Source: Wenjunlia tyrosinilytica
Lineage (GTDB): Bacteria > Actinomycetota > Actinomycetes > Streptomycetales > Streptomycetaceae
Assembly: GCF_014646055.1 (NCBI RefSeq)
Contig: NZ_BMMS01000010.1
Coordinates: 15,674-79,673, forward strand
DNA length: 64,000 nt
Direction of reading: 5' to 3'
Shown: positions 53,143 to 60,898 of the stretch, piece by piece
Layout: every line of letters starts with the position of its first letter
How positions within the stretch are numbered: the first letter of the stretch is position 1
Program-made: the position numbers and the translations under genes
The notes under the pieces: generated by a model
The model's input: only the letters and a program-made list of their open reading frames with translations
Databases searched by the model: none
Told to the model about the DNA's origin: nothing

Positions 53143-53570
53143 ACCGGTTCCGGCGCCTGTACGGCGCCTCCCCGCTGCACCTGCTCCTCGCGTCGGCCTC
53201 CTTCGCCCTCACCGCCTACGCGGGAGTGCGGCTGTTCGAGAGCGAGGCCATGGAGGTCGCCGTCTGGCTCTTCGGCGCGGCCGTCCTGCACGACTTGGTG
53301 CTCCTGCCCCTGTACTGCGCCGCCGACCGCGCCCTCGGCGCCGTACCGCCGCGAGCCCTCAACCACGTCCGCGTACCCGCGTTCATCTCCGGACTGCTCC
53401 TGCTGGTGTGGTACCCGCTCATCCTCTCCCGCTCGGCCCCCTACGCCTCCTCCACCGGCCTGTCGCCCAACGTGTTCCGGGAGCGCTGGCTGCTGATCAC
53501 CGCCGCGCTCTTCGGGGCATCCGCCGTCCTGCTCCTCCTGCGGCAGTGGAGGTCCGGGCGCGCCGCCTGA
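53139..53570 (+). CDS. Small four-helix membrane protein
   Basis: The 143-residue protein has about four membrane helices (about 10-25, 38-57, 78-95 and 115-135) and an LYCAADRALG loop. Its GTG start overlaps the molybdo-protein stop, so the two are translationally coupled and likely form a complex. No family could be named. Confidence 0.78.
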   Translation: MNRFRRLYGASPLHLLLASASFALTAYAGVRLFESEAMEVAVWLFGAAVLHDLVLLPLYCAADRALGAVPPRALNHVRVPAFISGLLLLVWYPLILSRSAPYASSTGLSPNVFRERWLLITAALFGASAVLLLLRQWRSGRAA

Positions 53571-53723
53571 GCCCCCCGGCACCCCGCCGGACCCGACCGC
53601 CGCCACACGCCCCGGCATCCGATTGCGGTGCGGGCACCCCGTAGGCCGCCCGATCCGCCGTCACCAGCTTCTGCGGCCATGGAGCCGGGGCGGCTCCATG
53701 GCCGCCGCGACGAGGAGGCGACA

Positions 53724-54544
53724 GTGACGCCGCCGCGCAGAGAAGACAGGGACGTCGGCTCACCCGGAATCCGGTTGTGGCGGCGAAGGCTCGCCCGCCT
53801 CCTCGCCGCGGCGCTCCTGGCCGTCGCCGCGGCCACGGCGACCGCTTCCCGGTCGGCGCTCCCGGCCCGGCCCACGCCGCACCGGCACCCGCCGCCGGGG
53901 CCGTCCCCCTCGTCAAGGTCACCGGCTTCGGGGACAACCCCGGCGACCTCAACACGTACGTCCACCGCCCGGCCTCCCTGCCCGCGAACCCCGCCGTCGT
54001 CGTCGCCCTGCACGGCTGCACCCAGAGCGCACAGGACTACGCGGACCACTCCGGGCTGCCCGCCCTCGCCGACCGCGACGGCTTTCTTCTGGTCTTCGCC
54101 GAGACCGCCCCCACCGCTTCGGCGAAGCCCGCCGCCCACGACGGGCACTGCGCACGGCTCGACCGCCCGCGCGTTCCCGGAGCGCGGCACCAGCGGGCCC
54201 CTGATCACCGTGAACGGCACGCTCGACGTCCTGCTGCCCATCCGCCGGGACTCCGACGTGTACGCGTCCATGGTGCGCCGGGCGGGCCGCGGCGGGCTCT
54301 TCCGCTGCTACCGCGTCGAGGACGGCACCCACGTGGACTCGCTCGTCGACAGCTTCCCCCACCGGCTGCGCCCGCTCGTGCCCTGGCAACCGCGCCGCCT
54401 TCACCGCGCTGGAGGGCCGGCTCGCCGACGGGGTGCAGCCGCCGCCCGGCCACACCGTGCGCAGGCCCGACGGGGCCGACCCGAAGGACCTGCCGGAGCA
54501 CTGCGACCTGTGCGGCGGACGGCGCCCGCCGCGGGCCGCTGCGG
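53724..54544 (+). pseudogene. Decayed PHB-depolymerase/feruloyl-esterase family gene
   Basis: Three reading frames are needed to follow the homology. The signal peptide part (LWRRRLARLLAAALLAVAA) begins at GTG 53724 with GAGGAGG upstream. From about 53880 the frame shifts to VPLVKVTGFGDNPGDLN...VVVALHGCTQSAQDY...FLLVFAET. From about 54195 the first frame resumes with GPLITVNGTLDVLLPI...RVEDGTHVDSLVDSFPHRLRPLV, and from about 54390 a third frame gives RAAFTALEGRL. The segment that should hold the nucleophile (GxSxG) is missing, implying an internal deletion of several hundred bases. Frameshifts plus deletion make a dead gene the best reading; sequencing errors alone could not remove the middle. 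Confidence 0.85.
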
Positions 54545-54608
54545 CGGCGGGCCGAGGCCCTCCCGCAGCGGGGGGCGGGCTGTCGGACCCTTGGCGCACA
54601 CTGGAGGC

Positions 54609-54836
54609 ATGTGCCGAAGCATCAAGACCCTCCGTCCGCCGATGACGGAGCAGGTGGAGGACGACGACATCCGGGCGGCGGCGTTGCAGTACGTCCGCAA
54701 GGTCTCGGGCTTTCGCGCCCCGGCTGCCCACAACCGCGTGGCGTTCGACCAGGCGGTCGACGCGGTGACCGAGGCCACCCGAAGACTGCTCGCCGAGCTC
54801 GAGGTGCGTGGCGCCCGGGCCCGGCGGGCCACCTGA
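54609..54836 (+). CDS. DUF2277 family protein
   Basis: The 75-residue protein matches DUF2277: it starts MCRSIKTLRPP and continues with DDIRAAALQYVRKVSGFRAPAAHNRVAFDQAVDAV. Function is unknown. It shares the frame of part of the upstream pseudogene but starts separately; GGAGG lies only one base before the ATG, which is tight. Confidence 0.88.
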   Translation: MCRSIKTLRPPMTEQVEDDDIRAAALQYVRKVSGFRAPAAHNRVAFDQAVDAVTEATRRLLAELEVRGARARRAT

Positions 54837-55376
54837 CCGACGCCCATCCTGTACCGCCACTATGGCCGTGGCGCCGCTATGGCTGTACCGCCGATATGGT
54901 CGCGCGCCTGATCGGCGTTTCCGGATGCCCTCCGCGGGTTCCACCGGGCCGCGATTCGGCCAGTGGTGTTTCGGATCGGTGAACACCGCGGCAGTGGAAG
55001 ACCCTCGCTTCCTCCGCCGTGGATGTCGTGCGTTCCAGCCGTCAAGAAATGAAAGCAGCACCCCCTCGATCGGGTGGGCAGTGGAGGAAATGGCGACCTT
55101 CATCCCACTTTCGAGTGAGAGTCCGGTCGGGGATCGCTGCATTTCATGAATTGATGCCGGAGCAACCATATGAGCTGTTCACGTGTCCCTTTAGTGGCCG
55201 TTTCGAGCAGCAGTGCGATCTCAGCCTCCGGCGGTGGGCGGGGAAAATATTCTGGTTGACCCCGGTTTGCCGAGTGGATATCCATGGACAGGCTGGGTTG
55301 TAACGGCCGAATCTGGCCCTCCGTTTGGGCGGATTCCGGCCTACCGTCGGGCTCGGAGCAATATCACGGGGGAGAC
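54837..55376. other. Gene-free region before the lasso peptide cluster
   Basis: This 540-base gap contains related 15-19-base units (TGTACCGCC(A/G)(C/A)TATGG at about 54850-54900) close behind the DUF2277 stop codon and an AT-richer stretch at 55230-55300. It marks a drop in coding density at the cluster edge. No gene is supported. Confidence 0.55.
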
Positions 55377-56189
55377 ATGACGAAACTACGGGGGCTGCAC
55401 TACACGTACGTCAGGAACAGGCTGAAAGCGACCGGGTGGACGGCGGACGCGGCGCGCAAGGACATCTGCGCCGACGCGGCGCTGCCCCGGTTCCGGCCCG
55501 GCCTGATGGCCTCATTGATCGAGCGCGCGCTGCCGGCCCGGCTGCGCGACCGCACCGTCGCCGCGCGCACCGCCGCCCGGGAGGAGGAGCGCCGCCGCCT
55601 GCGCCGGGACCTGCACGACGGCCTCGGGGCGACCCTGGCCGGCGTCCGCCTGGTGCTCGACAGCGCGGCGGCCCGGCTCGCCCATGAGCCGACCGCGCGG
55701 CGCCTGGTCCTCCACGCCGCCGCCGAGACGGCCCGCACGGTGGAGGAGATCAGGCGCATCATCGACGACCTTCGGCCGCCCGACCTCGAGGACGCGGGGC
55801 TGCCGGTCGCGTTACGGAGACTGGCCGCCCGGCTGGACAGCCCGGCCGTGGCGGTCACCGCGGAGGTCCCCGACCATCCGCTGGACCTGTCGTGCACGAC
55901 CGAGCTGGCCGCCTACCGCATCGCCTCGGAGGGCCTGGCCAACGTCCTGCGGCACTCCGGCGCCAGCACCGTGACGGTACGCCTGGAGGTCGAGGGCGGG
56001 ACCCTGGTCCTCGATGTGCTCGACGACGGCATCGGGCCGTCCCCCGGCTGCCGACGCGGCCGCGGCACGGGGCTGGCGTCCATGGCGCGCCGCGCGCACG
56101 AGGCCGGAGGGCACTTCGCCCTGCTGCCGCGGCCCGACGCCCGGCCCGGAACCCTCGTACGCGCCGTGCTGCCGCGGGGGCGCGCATGA
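55377..56189 (+). CDS. Cytosolic NarL-type histidine kinase of the lasso cluster; contains a TTA codon
   Basis: The 270-residue kinase has a short N-terminus without membrane segments or a recognised sensor domain, a HisKA_3 dimerisation region with phosphorylated H80 in RRDLHDGLGATLAGV, and a HATPase (LANVLRHSGAS N-box, DDGIG and GTGLASM G-boxes). It pairs with the LuxR-type regulator that overlaps its stop (ATGA). Leu146 is encoded by TTA (55812-55814), so its translation needs the bldA tRNA in Streptomyces; this would place the cluster under developmental control. GGGGGAGA precedes the ATG. How it receives a signal is unclear; a partner membrane protein or a soluble ligand must be assumed. 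Confidence 0.9.
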   Translation: MTKLRGLHYTYVRNRLKATGWTADAARKDICADAALPRFRPGLMASLIERALPARLRDRTVAARTAAREEERRRLRRDLHDGLGATLAGVRLVLDSAAARLAHEPTARRLVLHAAAETARTVEEIRRIIDDLRPPDLEDAGLPVALRRLAARLDSPAVAVTAEVPDHPLDLSCTTELAAYRIASEGLANVLRHSGASTVTVRLEVEGGTLVLDVLDDGIGPSPGCRRGRGTGLASMARRAHEAGGHFALLPRPDARPGTLVRAVLPRGRA

Positions 56190-56848
56190 GCGTGCGGGTC
56201 TTCCTCGTCGACGACCACCCGCTCTTCCGCGCCGGGGTCCGCCTGGCGATGGAGGACGCCGACGACCTGGAGGTCGTCGGGGAGGCGTCCACGGGCGAGG
56301 AGGCGGTGCCGGCCCTGCGCAGCCCCGACATGGCGGCCGACGTCGTCCTGATGGACCTCCTGCTCCCCGGCCGCTCGGGGATCGAGACCACCCGGGCGCT
56401 GATCACCGAGGCCCCGCCGGGCACCACCGCCCCGCGGGTGCTGATCGTCTCCATGTCGGACGAGGACGACGCGGTGGTGGCGGCCATACGTGCCGGGGCG
56501 CACGGCTACCTCGTCAAGGGGACACCGCGCGAGGAACTCCTTCGGGCGGTGCGCACCGTCGCCGAGGGCGGGGCGGTCTTCAGCTCCGCCGTGGCCGCCC
56601 GGCTCAGCGGATACTTCTCCGCCGTGCACGACCTGCCCGGCCGTGCCGCCTTTCCCCAACTCACCGAACGCGAGCGCCAGATCCTCGACCTGCTCGCCCG
56701 CGGATACACCAACCGCCGTATCGCGCGCGAGCTGGTGCTGTCGGAGAAGACCGTGCGCAACCACGTGTCGCACGTGTTCACCAAACTCCAGGTCACCGAC
56801 CGCACCGAGGCGACCGTACGGGCGCGCGACGCCGGTCTGGGCGTCTGA
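56186..56848 (+). CDS. NarL/LuxR-type response regulator of the lasso cluster
   Basis: The 220-residue regulator has a receiver domain (phospho-acceptor D57 in VVLMDLLLPGRSG, Lys in HGYLVKGT) and a C-terminal LuxR-type HTH (LTERERQILDLLARGYTNRRIARELVLSEKTVRNHVSHVFTKL region, shown here only by its start LTERERQILDLLARG). It overlaps the kinase gene and lies upstream of the lasso precursor, the likely target promoter being at about 56901-56929. Confidence 0.92.
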   Translation: MSVRVFLVDDHPLFRAGVRLAMEDADDLEVVGEASTGEEAVPALRSPDMAADVVLMDLLLPGRSGIETTRALITEAPPGTTAPRVLIVSMSDEDDAVVAAIRAGAHGYLVKGTPREELLRAVRTVAEGGAVFSSAVAARLSGYFSAVHDLPGRAAFPQLTERERQILDLLARGYTNRRIARELVLSEKTVRNHVSHVFTKLQVTDRTEATVRARDAGLGV

Positions 56849-56900
56849 CCGGGCGTCCCGCCCGGGCGCGAATCGGGACCTCGACGGGACCTCGCTCCCA

Positions 56901-56929
56901 GGAACCCGGGACCGGGGGCCTCATACGTT
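56901..56929 (+). promoter_or_regulatory. Candidate promoter of the lasso precursor gene
   Basis: GGAACC (56901-56906) and TACGTT (56924-56929) are 17 bases apart. The first element resembles ECF/sigma-E -35 boxes and the second a housekeeping -10. Transcription would begin about 75-80 bases upstream of the precursor ATG. Confidence 0.4.
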
Positions 56930-56947
56930 GAGCTGCACGAGGGAGAA

Positions 56948-56973
56948 GGGCTCCGCGGGTCGCCGCGGAGCCC
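56948..56973 (+). promoter_or_regulatory. Hairpin in the lasso precursor leader
   Basis: GGGCTCCGCGG (56948-56958) and CCGCGGAGCCC (56963-56973) form a perfect 11-bp stem with loop GTCG. It either ends transcripts from the regulator gene or forms a 5' leader structure of the precursor mRNA. Confidence 0.7.
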
Positions 56974-57013
56974 CGATCCCACCCGGATTCGCGTCGAGGG
57001 ATGTGACACGAGC

Positions 57014-57139
57014 ATGGAGAAGCACGACAGCTACGAGCCGCCCACCCTGGTCGAGATCGGCGGCTTCGCCGACCTGACCCTGGCCTTCGGGCCGTGCGTC
57101 GAGAACGACTGGTTCTGGGGCACCGCCTGGATCTGCTAG
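57014..57139 (+). CDS. Class III lasso peptide precursor
   Basis: A 41-residue peptide. The leader (residues 1-23) contains the lasso leader pattern Y7-x2-P10-x-L12-x3-G16 for recognition by the B1 protein and Thr22 at the conserved position -2. The core (24-41) is AFGPCVENDWFWGTAWIC: Ala1 and Asp9 would form a nine-residue macrolactam ring, with one Cys inside the ring (5) and one at the C-terminus (18). A single ring-tail disulfide defines class III (type member BI-32169). The tail GTAWIC resembles the end of class I sviceucin and ENDW the ring end of class IV LP2006. Ala at core position 1 is unusual. The gene is directly followed by hairpins and the cyclase gene. No strong ribosome site is seen (GAGGGA lies 12 bases upstream). 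Confidence 0.93.
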   Translation: MEKHDSYEPPTLVEIGGFADLTLAFGPCVENDWFWGTAWIC

Positions 57140-57159
57140 GCCGCCTCCCCCGGGCGGCC
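57139..57159 (+). terminator. Hairpin overlapping the lasso precursor stop codon
   Basis: GGCCGCC (57139-57145) and GGCGGCC (57153-57159) form a 7-bp GC stem. It begins at the last base of the stop codon and may cause partial termination so that precursor mRNA exceeds enzyme mRNA. Confidence 0.55.
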
Positions 57160-57184
57160 GGTCACACCCGGCCGCCCACTCCCC

Positions 57185-57221
57185 GGCGGTGGAGGGAAGC
57201 ATGGCGGTTCCCTCCACCGCC
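57185..57221 (+). terminator. Strong hairpin between precursor and cyclase genes
   Basis: GGCGGTGGAGGGAA (57185-57198) and TTCCCTCCACCGCC (57208-57221) form a perfect 14-bp stem with a 9-base loop. It lies 63 bases upstream of the cyclase start. It is a good candidate for an attenuator or RNA-stabilising structure as seen between precursor and enzyme genes of other RiPP clusters. Confidence 0.75.
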
Positions 57222-57283
57222 TTCCCGCAGCCCTCTCGCCTCCTCCCACGGCCGACAGGGGCTTCCACACCGGAGAGGCGGAC

Positions 57284-59113
57284 ATGCACTTCTCGATACT
57301 TCCCGACAGTCCCGCGGCCCAGCCCCTGGCGGAGCGCCTCACCGCCGCACCCGGCACCCAGGTGGTCGCCCACGCCTCGGGGCGGCCCTGGATCGCGGGA
57401 CGTTGGGCGGCCGAGGACCTCATCCTCGTGACCGCCGGCGCCCGGCAGCTTGCCCTGCTCGGATACGCCACTGCCGACGAGGGAGCCGTGCGACGGTCCC
57501 TTGCGTCCGCCCGCTCCCTGGGCGAACTCGACGCCGTGGCCCGCACCGTGGCCGGTTCGTTCCACCTGACCGCGTCCCTCGACGGCCGCACACGAGTGCA
57601 GGGCAGCGTCTCCACCGCACGCCAGGTCTTCCACGCCGAGGCCCACGGGGTGACAGTGGCCGCCGACGGCCCCGGCGCCCTCGCCGAACTCCTCGGGGCA
57701 CATCCCGACGAGGAGGTCCTGGCGCTGCGGATGGTGACCCCCTCCCCGCCCTGGCCGCTGAGCCTGCGACCCGTGTGGTCCGGCGTCGAGGCCCTGGACG
57801 TCGGCGCCCGCCTGGAGCTGGGGCCCGACGGCCGCTCCCGGGTGGTGCGGTGGTGGCAGGCGCCCGAGCCCGAGGCCGAGCTGCCGCAGGCGGCCGAGGC
57901 CGTCCGCTCCGCCCTGTCCGACACGATCGCCGCACGCGCCCGCGGCACGATCAGCGCCGACCTGTCCGGCGGCATGGACTCCACCAGCCTGTGCTTCGTC
58001 GCGGACGCCGTGGGAGCCGACCTCGTCACCCACCACTGGAAGCCCCTGGACCGGGCGAACGACGACACGACCTGGGCCGAGCGTGCCGCGAGCCACCTGC
58101 CCTCCGCCCGCCACCGCTTCGTCTCCACCGCGGACAGCCCCACCTGGTACGAGGCGGACGCGGCGGGCGGGACGGCACACGGCGAGGACGAGGGCCCGCT
58201 GCCCTGGGCACGCAACCGCGCGCACATGGAGCGCCTCGTCGCCGATGTCGCGGCCGAGGGCTCCAGCGTCCATCTGCTCGGAGTCGGCGGCGACGAACTG
58301 TTCGGCGCGCTGCCCACCGCCCCCTGGTCGCTCGTCCGCAGCCACCCCCTCACCAGCCTTCCCACCATCCAGCGCTTCCGGGTGCTCAACCGCTGGAGCC
58401 CGGGCTCCACGCTGCGCGGCCTCGCCGACAACAGGTCCTATCCCACCTGGCTGCGCTCGGCGGCGGGCCGGCTCACCGCCCCGGCACCCGGCCCCACCGA
58501 CGCGCTGCTCGGCTGGGGATGGGAGCCCAGGATGCCGCCCTGGGCCACACCCGACGCCGTGGAGACCGTACGGCGCACACTGCGCCGGGCGGCGGAGGAC
58601 GGGCCCCGCCCCCACCACCGCGACCGGGCCCAGCACCAGACCCTGGACTGCGTCGTCCTCAGCGGAGGCGGCATCCGCCAACTCGGCGCCGCCATGCGCG
58701 CCTCCGGGGTCGCCTGTGAAGCCCCCTACCTCGACGACCGCGTCATCGAGGCGGCCCTGTCCGTCCGGATGCGGGACCGGCTGGTGAGCGGCCGCTTCAA
58801 GCCCGTCCTCGCCACCGCCATGCGCGGTGTGGTCCCCGACGAGATCCTCGCCCGCCGCAGCAAGGGCGAGTTCAGCGCCGAGGCCTTCCAGGGCCTGCGC
58901 CGCAACCGCGCCCGCCTCCTCGAACTCTGCGACGACCTGCACCTCTCCCGGCTCGGCCTGGTCGACCCCGCGGCCCTGCGCCGAGCCCTGCTCGGCCCCA
59001 CACCCGAATCACGGCACCTCGTGCCGTTCGAGAACACGCTGGCCTGCGAGAGCTGGCTTCGCTCCCCGAGGGCCACCGCCCCCGGCAGCGCCATGGCAGG
59101 AGGACCACGATGA
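57284..59113 (+). CDS. Lasso cyclase (asparagine synthetase homologue)
   Basis: The 609-residue enzyme is the C protein that adenylates the Asp side chain and closes the macrolactam. It has an N-terminal glutamine-amidotransferase-like domain lacking the catalytic N-terminal Cys (starts MHFSILPDS) and a C-terminal synthetase domain with the PP-loop LSGGMDSTSLCF (SGGMDST at 228-234) and GVGGDELFGALPT, PYLDDRVIEAAL and RRSKGEFSAEAF signatures. GGAGAGG five bases before the ATG gives a good start. Its stop overlaps the PqqD-like gene (ATGA). Confidence 0.95.
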   Translation: MHFSILPDSPAAQPLAERLTAAPGTQVVAHASGRPWIAGRWAAEDLILVTAGARQLALLGYATADEGAVRRSLASARSLGELDAVARTVAGSFHLTASLDGRTRVQGSVSTARQVFHAEAHGVTVAADGPGALAELLGAHPDEEVLALRMVTPSPPWPLSLRPVWSGVEALDVGARLELGPDGRSRVVRWWQAPEPEAELPQAAEAVRSALSDTIAARARGTISADLSGGMDSTSLCFVADAVGADLVTHHWKPLDRANDDTTWAERAASHLPSARHRFVSTADSPTWYEADAAGGTAHGEDEGPLPWARNRAHMERLVADVAAEGSSVHLLGVGGDELFGALPTAPWSLVRSHPLTSLPTIQRFRVLNRWSPGSTLRGLADNRSYPTWLRSAAGRLTAPAPGPTDALLGWGWEPRMPPWATPDAVETVRRTLRRAAEDGPRPHHRDRAQHQTLDCVVLSGGGIRQLGAAMRASGVACEAPYLDDRVIEAALSVRMRDRLVSGRFKPVLATAMRGVVPDEILARRSKGEFSAEAFQGLRRNRARLLELCDDLHLSRLGLVDPAALRRALLGPTPESRHLVPFENTLACESWLRSPRATAPGSAMAGGPR

Positions 59114-59370
59114 CCCTCGCCCTCACCCCCGACGTCACCGCCACCGACACCGATGACGGCCTGGTCCTGCTCGACCAGCGCACCGGCCGCTACTGGCAGC
59201 TCAACCGGACCGGAGCCACCACATTGCGCCTCCTGCTCGACGGGCTCTCGCCCGAGGACGCCGCCTCGGCGCTCACCGCGCACAGCCCCGACGCCGCCGA
59301 CCGCGCCCTCACCGACGTCAGGACACTGCTGGACGCCCTGCGAGCCGCCCACCTGGTGGTGACGGCATGA
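59110..59370 (+). CDS. Lasso leader-recognition protein B1 (PqqD-like RRE)
   Basis: An 86-residue protein of the PqqD-like RiPP recognition element type: VTATDTDDGLVLLDQRTGRYWQLN and GATTLRLLLDGLSPEDAASAL. It binds the precursor leader and presents it to the B2 protease. AGGAGG six bases before the ATG; overlaps the cyclase stop and the B2 start, so the order C-B1-B2 is tightly coupled. Confidence 0.94.
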   Translation: MTLALTPDVTATDTDDGLVLLDQRTGRYWQLNRTGATTLRLLLDGLSPEDAASALTAHSPDAADRALTDVRTLLDALRAAHLVVTA

Positions 59371-59795
59371 CCATGCAGGTCACCGCGGAGCTCAGGGTCC
59401 CGCTCCCATGGCACCGCCACATCACCGCCAGAGCCGCCGTGATCGCCGCCCGCGTACTCATCCAGCTGCCGCCACGGCGGCTGCGTCGAGTGCTGGAGAG
59501 CGCGCGCCGAGGAGCCCGCCCCGCGACCGCCGACCGCGCCCTCGCCGCCCGCGAGGCGGTGGTCACCGTCAGCACCCGCTGCGCCGGACAGGGCTGTCTG
59601 CAACGGTCGGTGGCCACCGCCCTGCTGTGCCGCCTCGGCGGTGGCTGGCCCGACTGGTGCACCGGCATCCGCACACAGCCCTTCCGGGCCCATGCGTGGG
59701 TGGAGGTGGACGGTGCGGCGATCGGCGAATCCGCCGACGTCACCTTGTTCCACACCGTCATGAGCGTGCGGCACGCCCAGGGGAAGCGTCCATGA
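59367..59795 (+). CDS. Lasso leader protease B2 (transglutaminase-like)
   Basis: The 142-residue B2 protease cleaves after the leader (after L23 in the precursor). The transglutaminase-like triad is represented by C77 (GQGCLQRSVATALL), H109 (FRAHAWVEVDG) and an acidic residue shortly after. Its start overlaps the B1 stop and its stop overlaps the ATPase start. It is separate from B1, as usual in actinobacterial lasso clusters. Confidence 0.94.
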   Translation: MTMQVTAELRVPLPWHRHITARAAVIAARVLIQLPPRRLRRVLESARRGARPATADRALAAREAVVTVSTRCAGQGCLQRSVATALLCRLGGGWPDWCTGIRTQPFRAHAWVEVDGAAIGESADVTLFHTVMSVRHAQGKRP

Positions 59796-60895
59796 GCCCG
59801 GGCGGAAGCGGCGGCGCCGCCGTACTCGCCGAGGGCCTGCGCAAGGACTACGGCGACAGGAGCGCCGTCGACGGGCTGGACCTGGCCGTCCCCGCCGGCC
59901 GCACCTTTGGCTTCCTCGGCCCCAACGGCGCGGGCAAGAGCACCACCATCGGAATGCTGTGCACCCTCCTGCGGCCGTCCGGCGGGCGGGCACGGGTCGC
60001 CGGACGCGATGTGCTGAGCGAACCCCACGAGGTACGCCGCCGCATCGGGCTCGTCTTCCAGGAGTCCACGCTCGACGTGGACCTGACCGCCATGGAGAAT
60101 CTGCGGTTCCACGCCGACCTGTTCGGGATACCCCGACGGCAGGCCGTCGAGTCCATCATCGACATGCTCGAACTCGTCGATCTGGCGGACCGCAGGGACT
60201 CCACCGTCCGCACCTTCTCCGGAGGTATGCGGCGGCGGCTCGAGATCGCCCGGGGACTCCTGCACACGCCGAGGGTGCTCTTCCTGGACGAGCCCACCAC
60301 CGGCCTGGACCCGCAGACCAGGGTGGCCATCTGGGAGCATCTGCACCGCCTGCGGCGCGAGCGGGAAGTCACCGTCTTCCTGACGACGCATCACCTCGAG
60401 GAAGCCGAACACTGCGACCTGATCGCCATCATGGACGAGGGACGGCTGGTCGCCCAGGGCACTCCCGCCGAGCTCAAGGCCGTGGTCGGCGCCGACCTGG
60501 TCGTCCTGCGGACCGATGACGACGAGGCAGCCGCACGGGCCATCCGGGAACGGCTGGGCCTCGACGCCGACAGCTTCGACGCCGACAGCTTCGATACCGC
60601 CGATCTCGATACCGCCGGTCTCGACGCCGCCGGTCTGGACGCCCCCAGCCTCGACGCCGCCGGTCTCGACGCCGACGGCTTCGCCCCGGACAGGAGCCCC
60701 GGAGGGCTGCGGCTGCGGGTGCCGGACGGGGCGGCCTTCGTACCCAGGCTCTGCGCGGCCATCTCCGTCCCCGTGCACTCGGTCACGGTGACCCCGCCGA
60801 CACTCGACGATGTGTTCCTGCACTACACCGGGCGAACCATCCGGGAAGCAGACAGCGGCGCAAGCCCGTTCGCCGGCATCGCACCGAGGAGGTAG
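59792..60895 (+). CDS. ABC transporter ATPase with pentapeptide-repeat insert
   Basis: The 367-residue ATPase of the drug-exporter (DrrA-like) type has Walker A GPNGAGKST (43-51), the Q-loop FQEST, signature TFSGGMRRRLEIARGL, Walker B VLFLDEPTTGLDP and H-loop TTHHLEEAEH. After the nucleotide-binding domain, residues 257-296 are eight tandem pentapeptides of the pattern (L/F)-D-(A/T)-x-x, then the usual DrrA C-terminal part (VTVTPPTLDDVFLHYTGRTI). With the adjacent permease it should export the mature lasso peptide and may confer immunity. GGGGAAG five bases before the ATG; overlaps the B2 stop. Confidence 0.93.
   Translation: MSPGGSGGAAVLAEGLRKDYGDRSAVDGLDLAVPAGRTFGFLGPNGAGKSTTIGMLCTLLRPSGGRARVAGRDVLSEPHEVRRRIGLVFQESTLDVDLTAMENLRFHADLFGIPRRQAVESIIDMLELVDLADRRDSTVRTFSGGMRRRLEIARGLLHTPRVLFLDEPTTGLDPQTRVAIWEHLHRLRREREVTVFLTTHHLEEAEHCDLIAIMDEGRLVAQGTPAELKAVVGADLVVLRTDDDEAAARAIRERLGLDADSFDADSFDTADLDTAGLDAAGLDAPSLDAAGLDADGFAPDRSPGGLRLRVPDGAAFVPRLCAAISVPVHSVTVTPPTLDDVFLHYTGRTIREADSGASPFAGIAPRR
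60560..60679 (+). repeat. 15-bp tandem repeat coding for eight pentapeptides
   Basis: Eight 15-base units (type CTCGACGCCGCCGGT) encode LDADS, FDADS, FDTAD, LDTAG, LDAAG, LDAPS, LDAAG and LDADG within the exporter ATPase. The codons vary between copies, so the peptide pattern is conserved more than the DNA. Confidence 0.93.
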
Positions 60896-60898
60896 GCC

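Noticed and set aside
55019-55303. Possible small genes in the gap before the lasso kinase (both strands)
   Set aside because: Frames of 61-94 codons lack ribosome sites and typical codon bias; no similarity recognised.
57014-57139. Class I lasso peptide (Cys at position 1)
   Set aside because: With Thr at -2 the core starts at Ala24, and there are two, not four, cysteines, so class I does not fit.
57189-57431. A small frame starting within the hairpin after the lasso precursor
   Set aside because: It overlaps the cyclase gene in another frame and is Pro/Arg/Ser-rich; the hairpin explains the sequence better.
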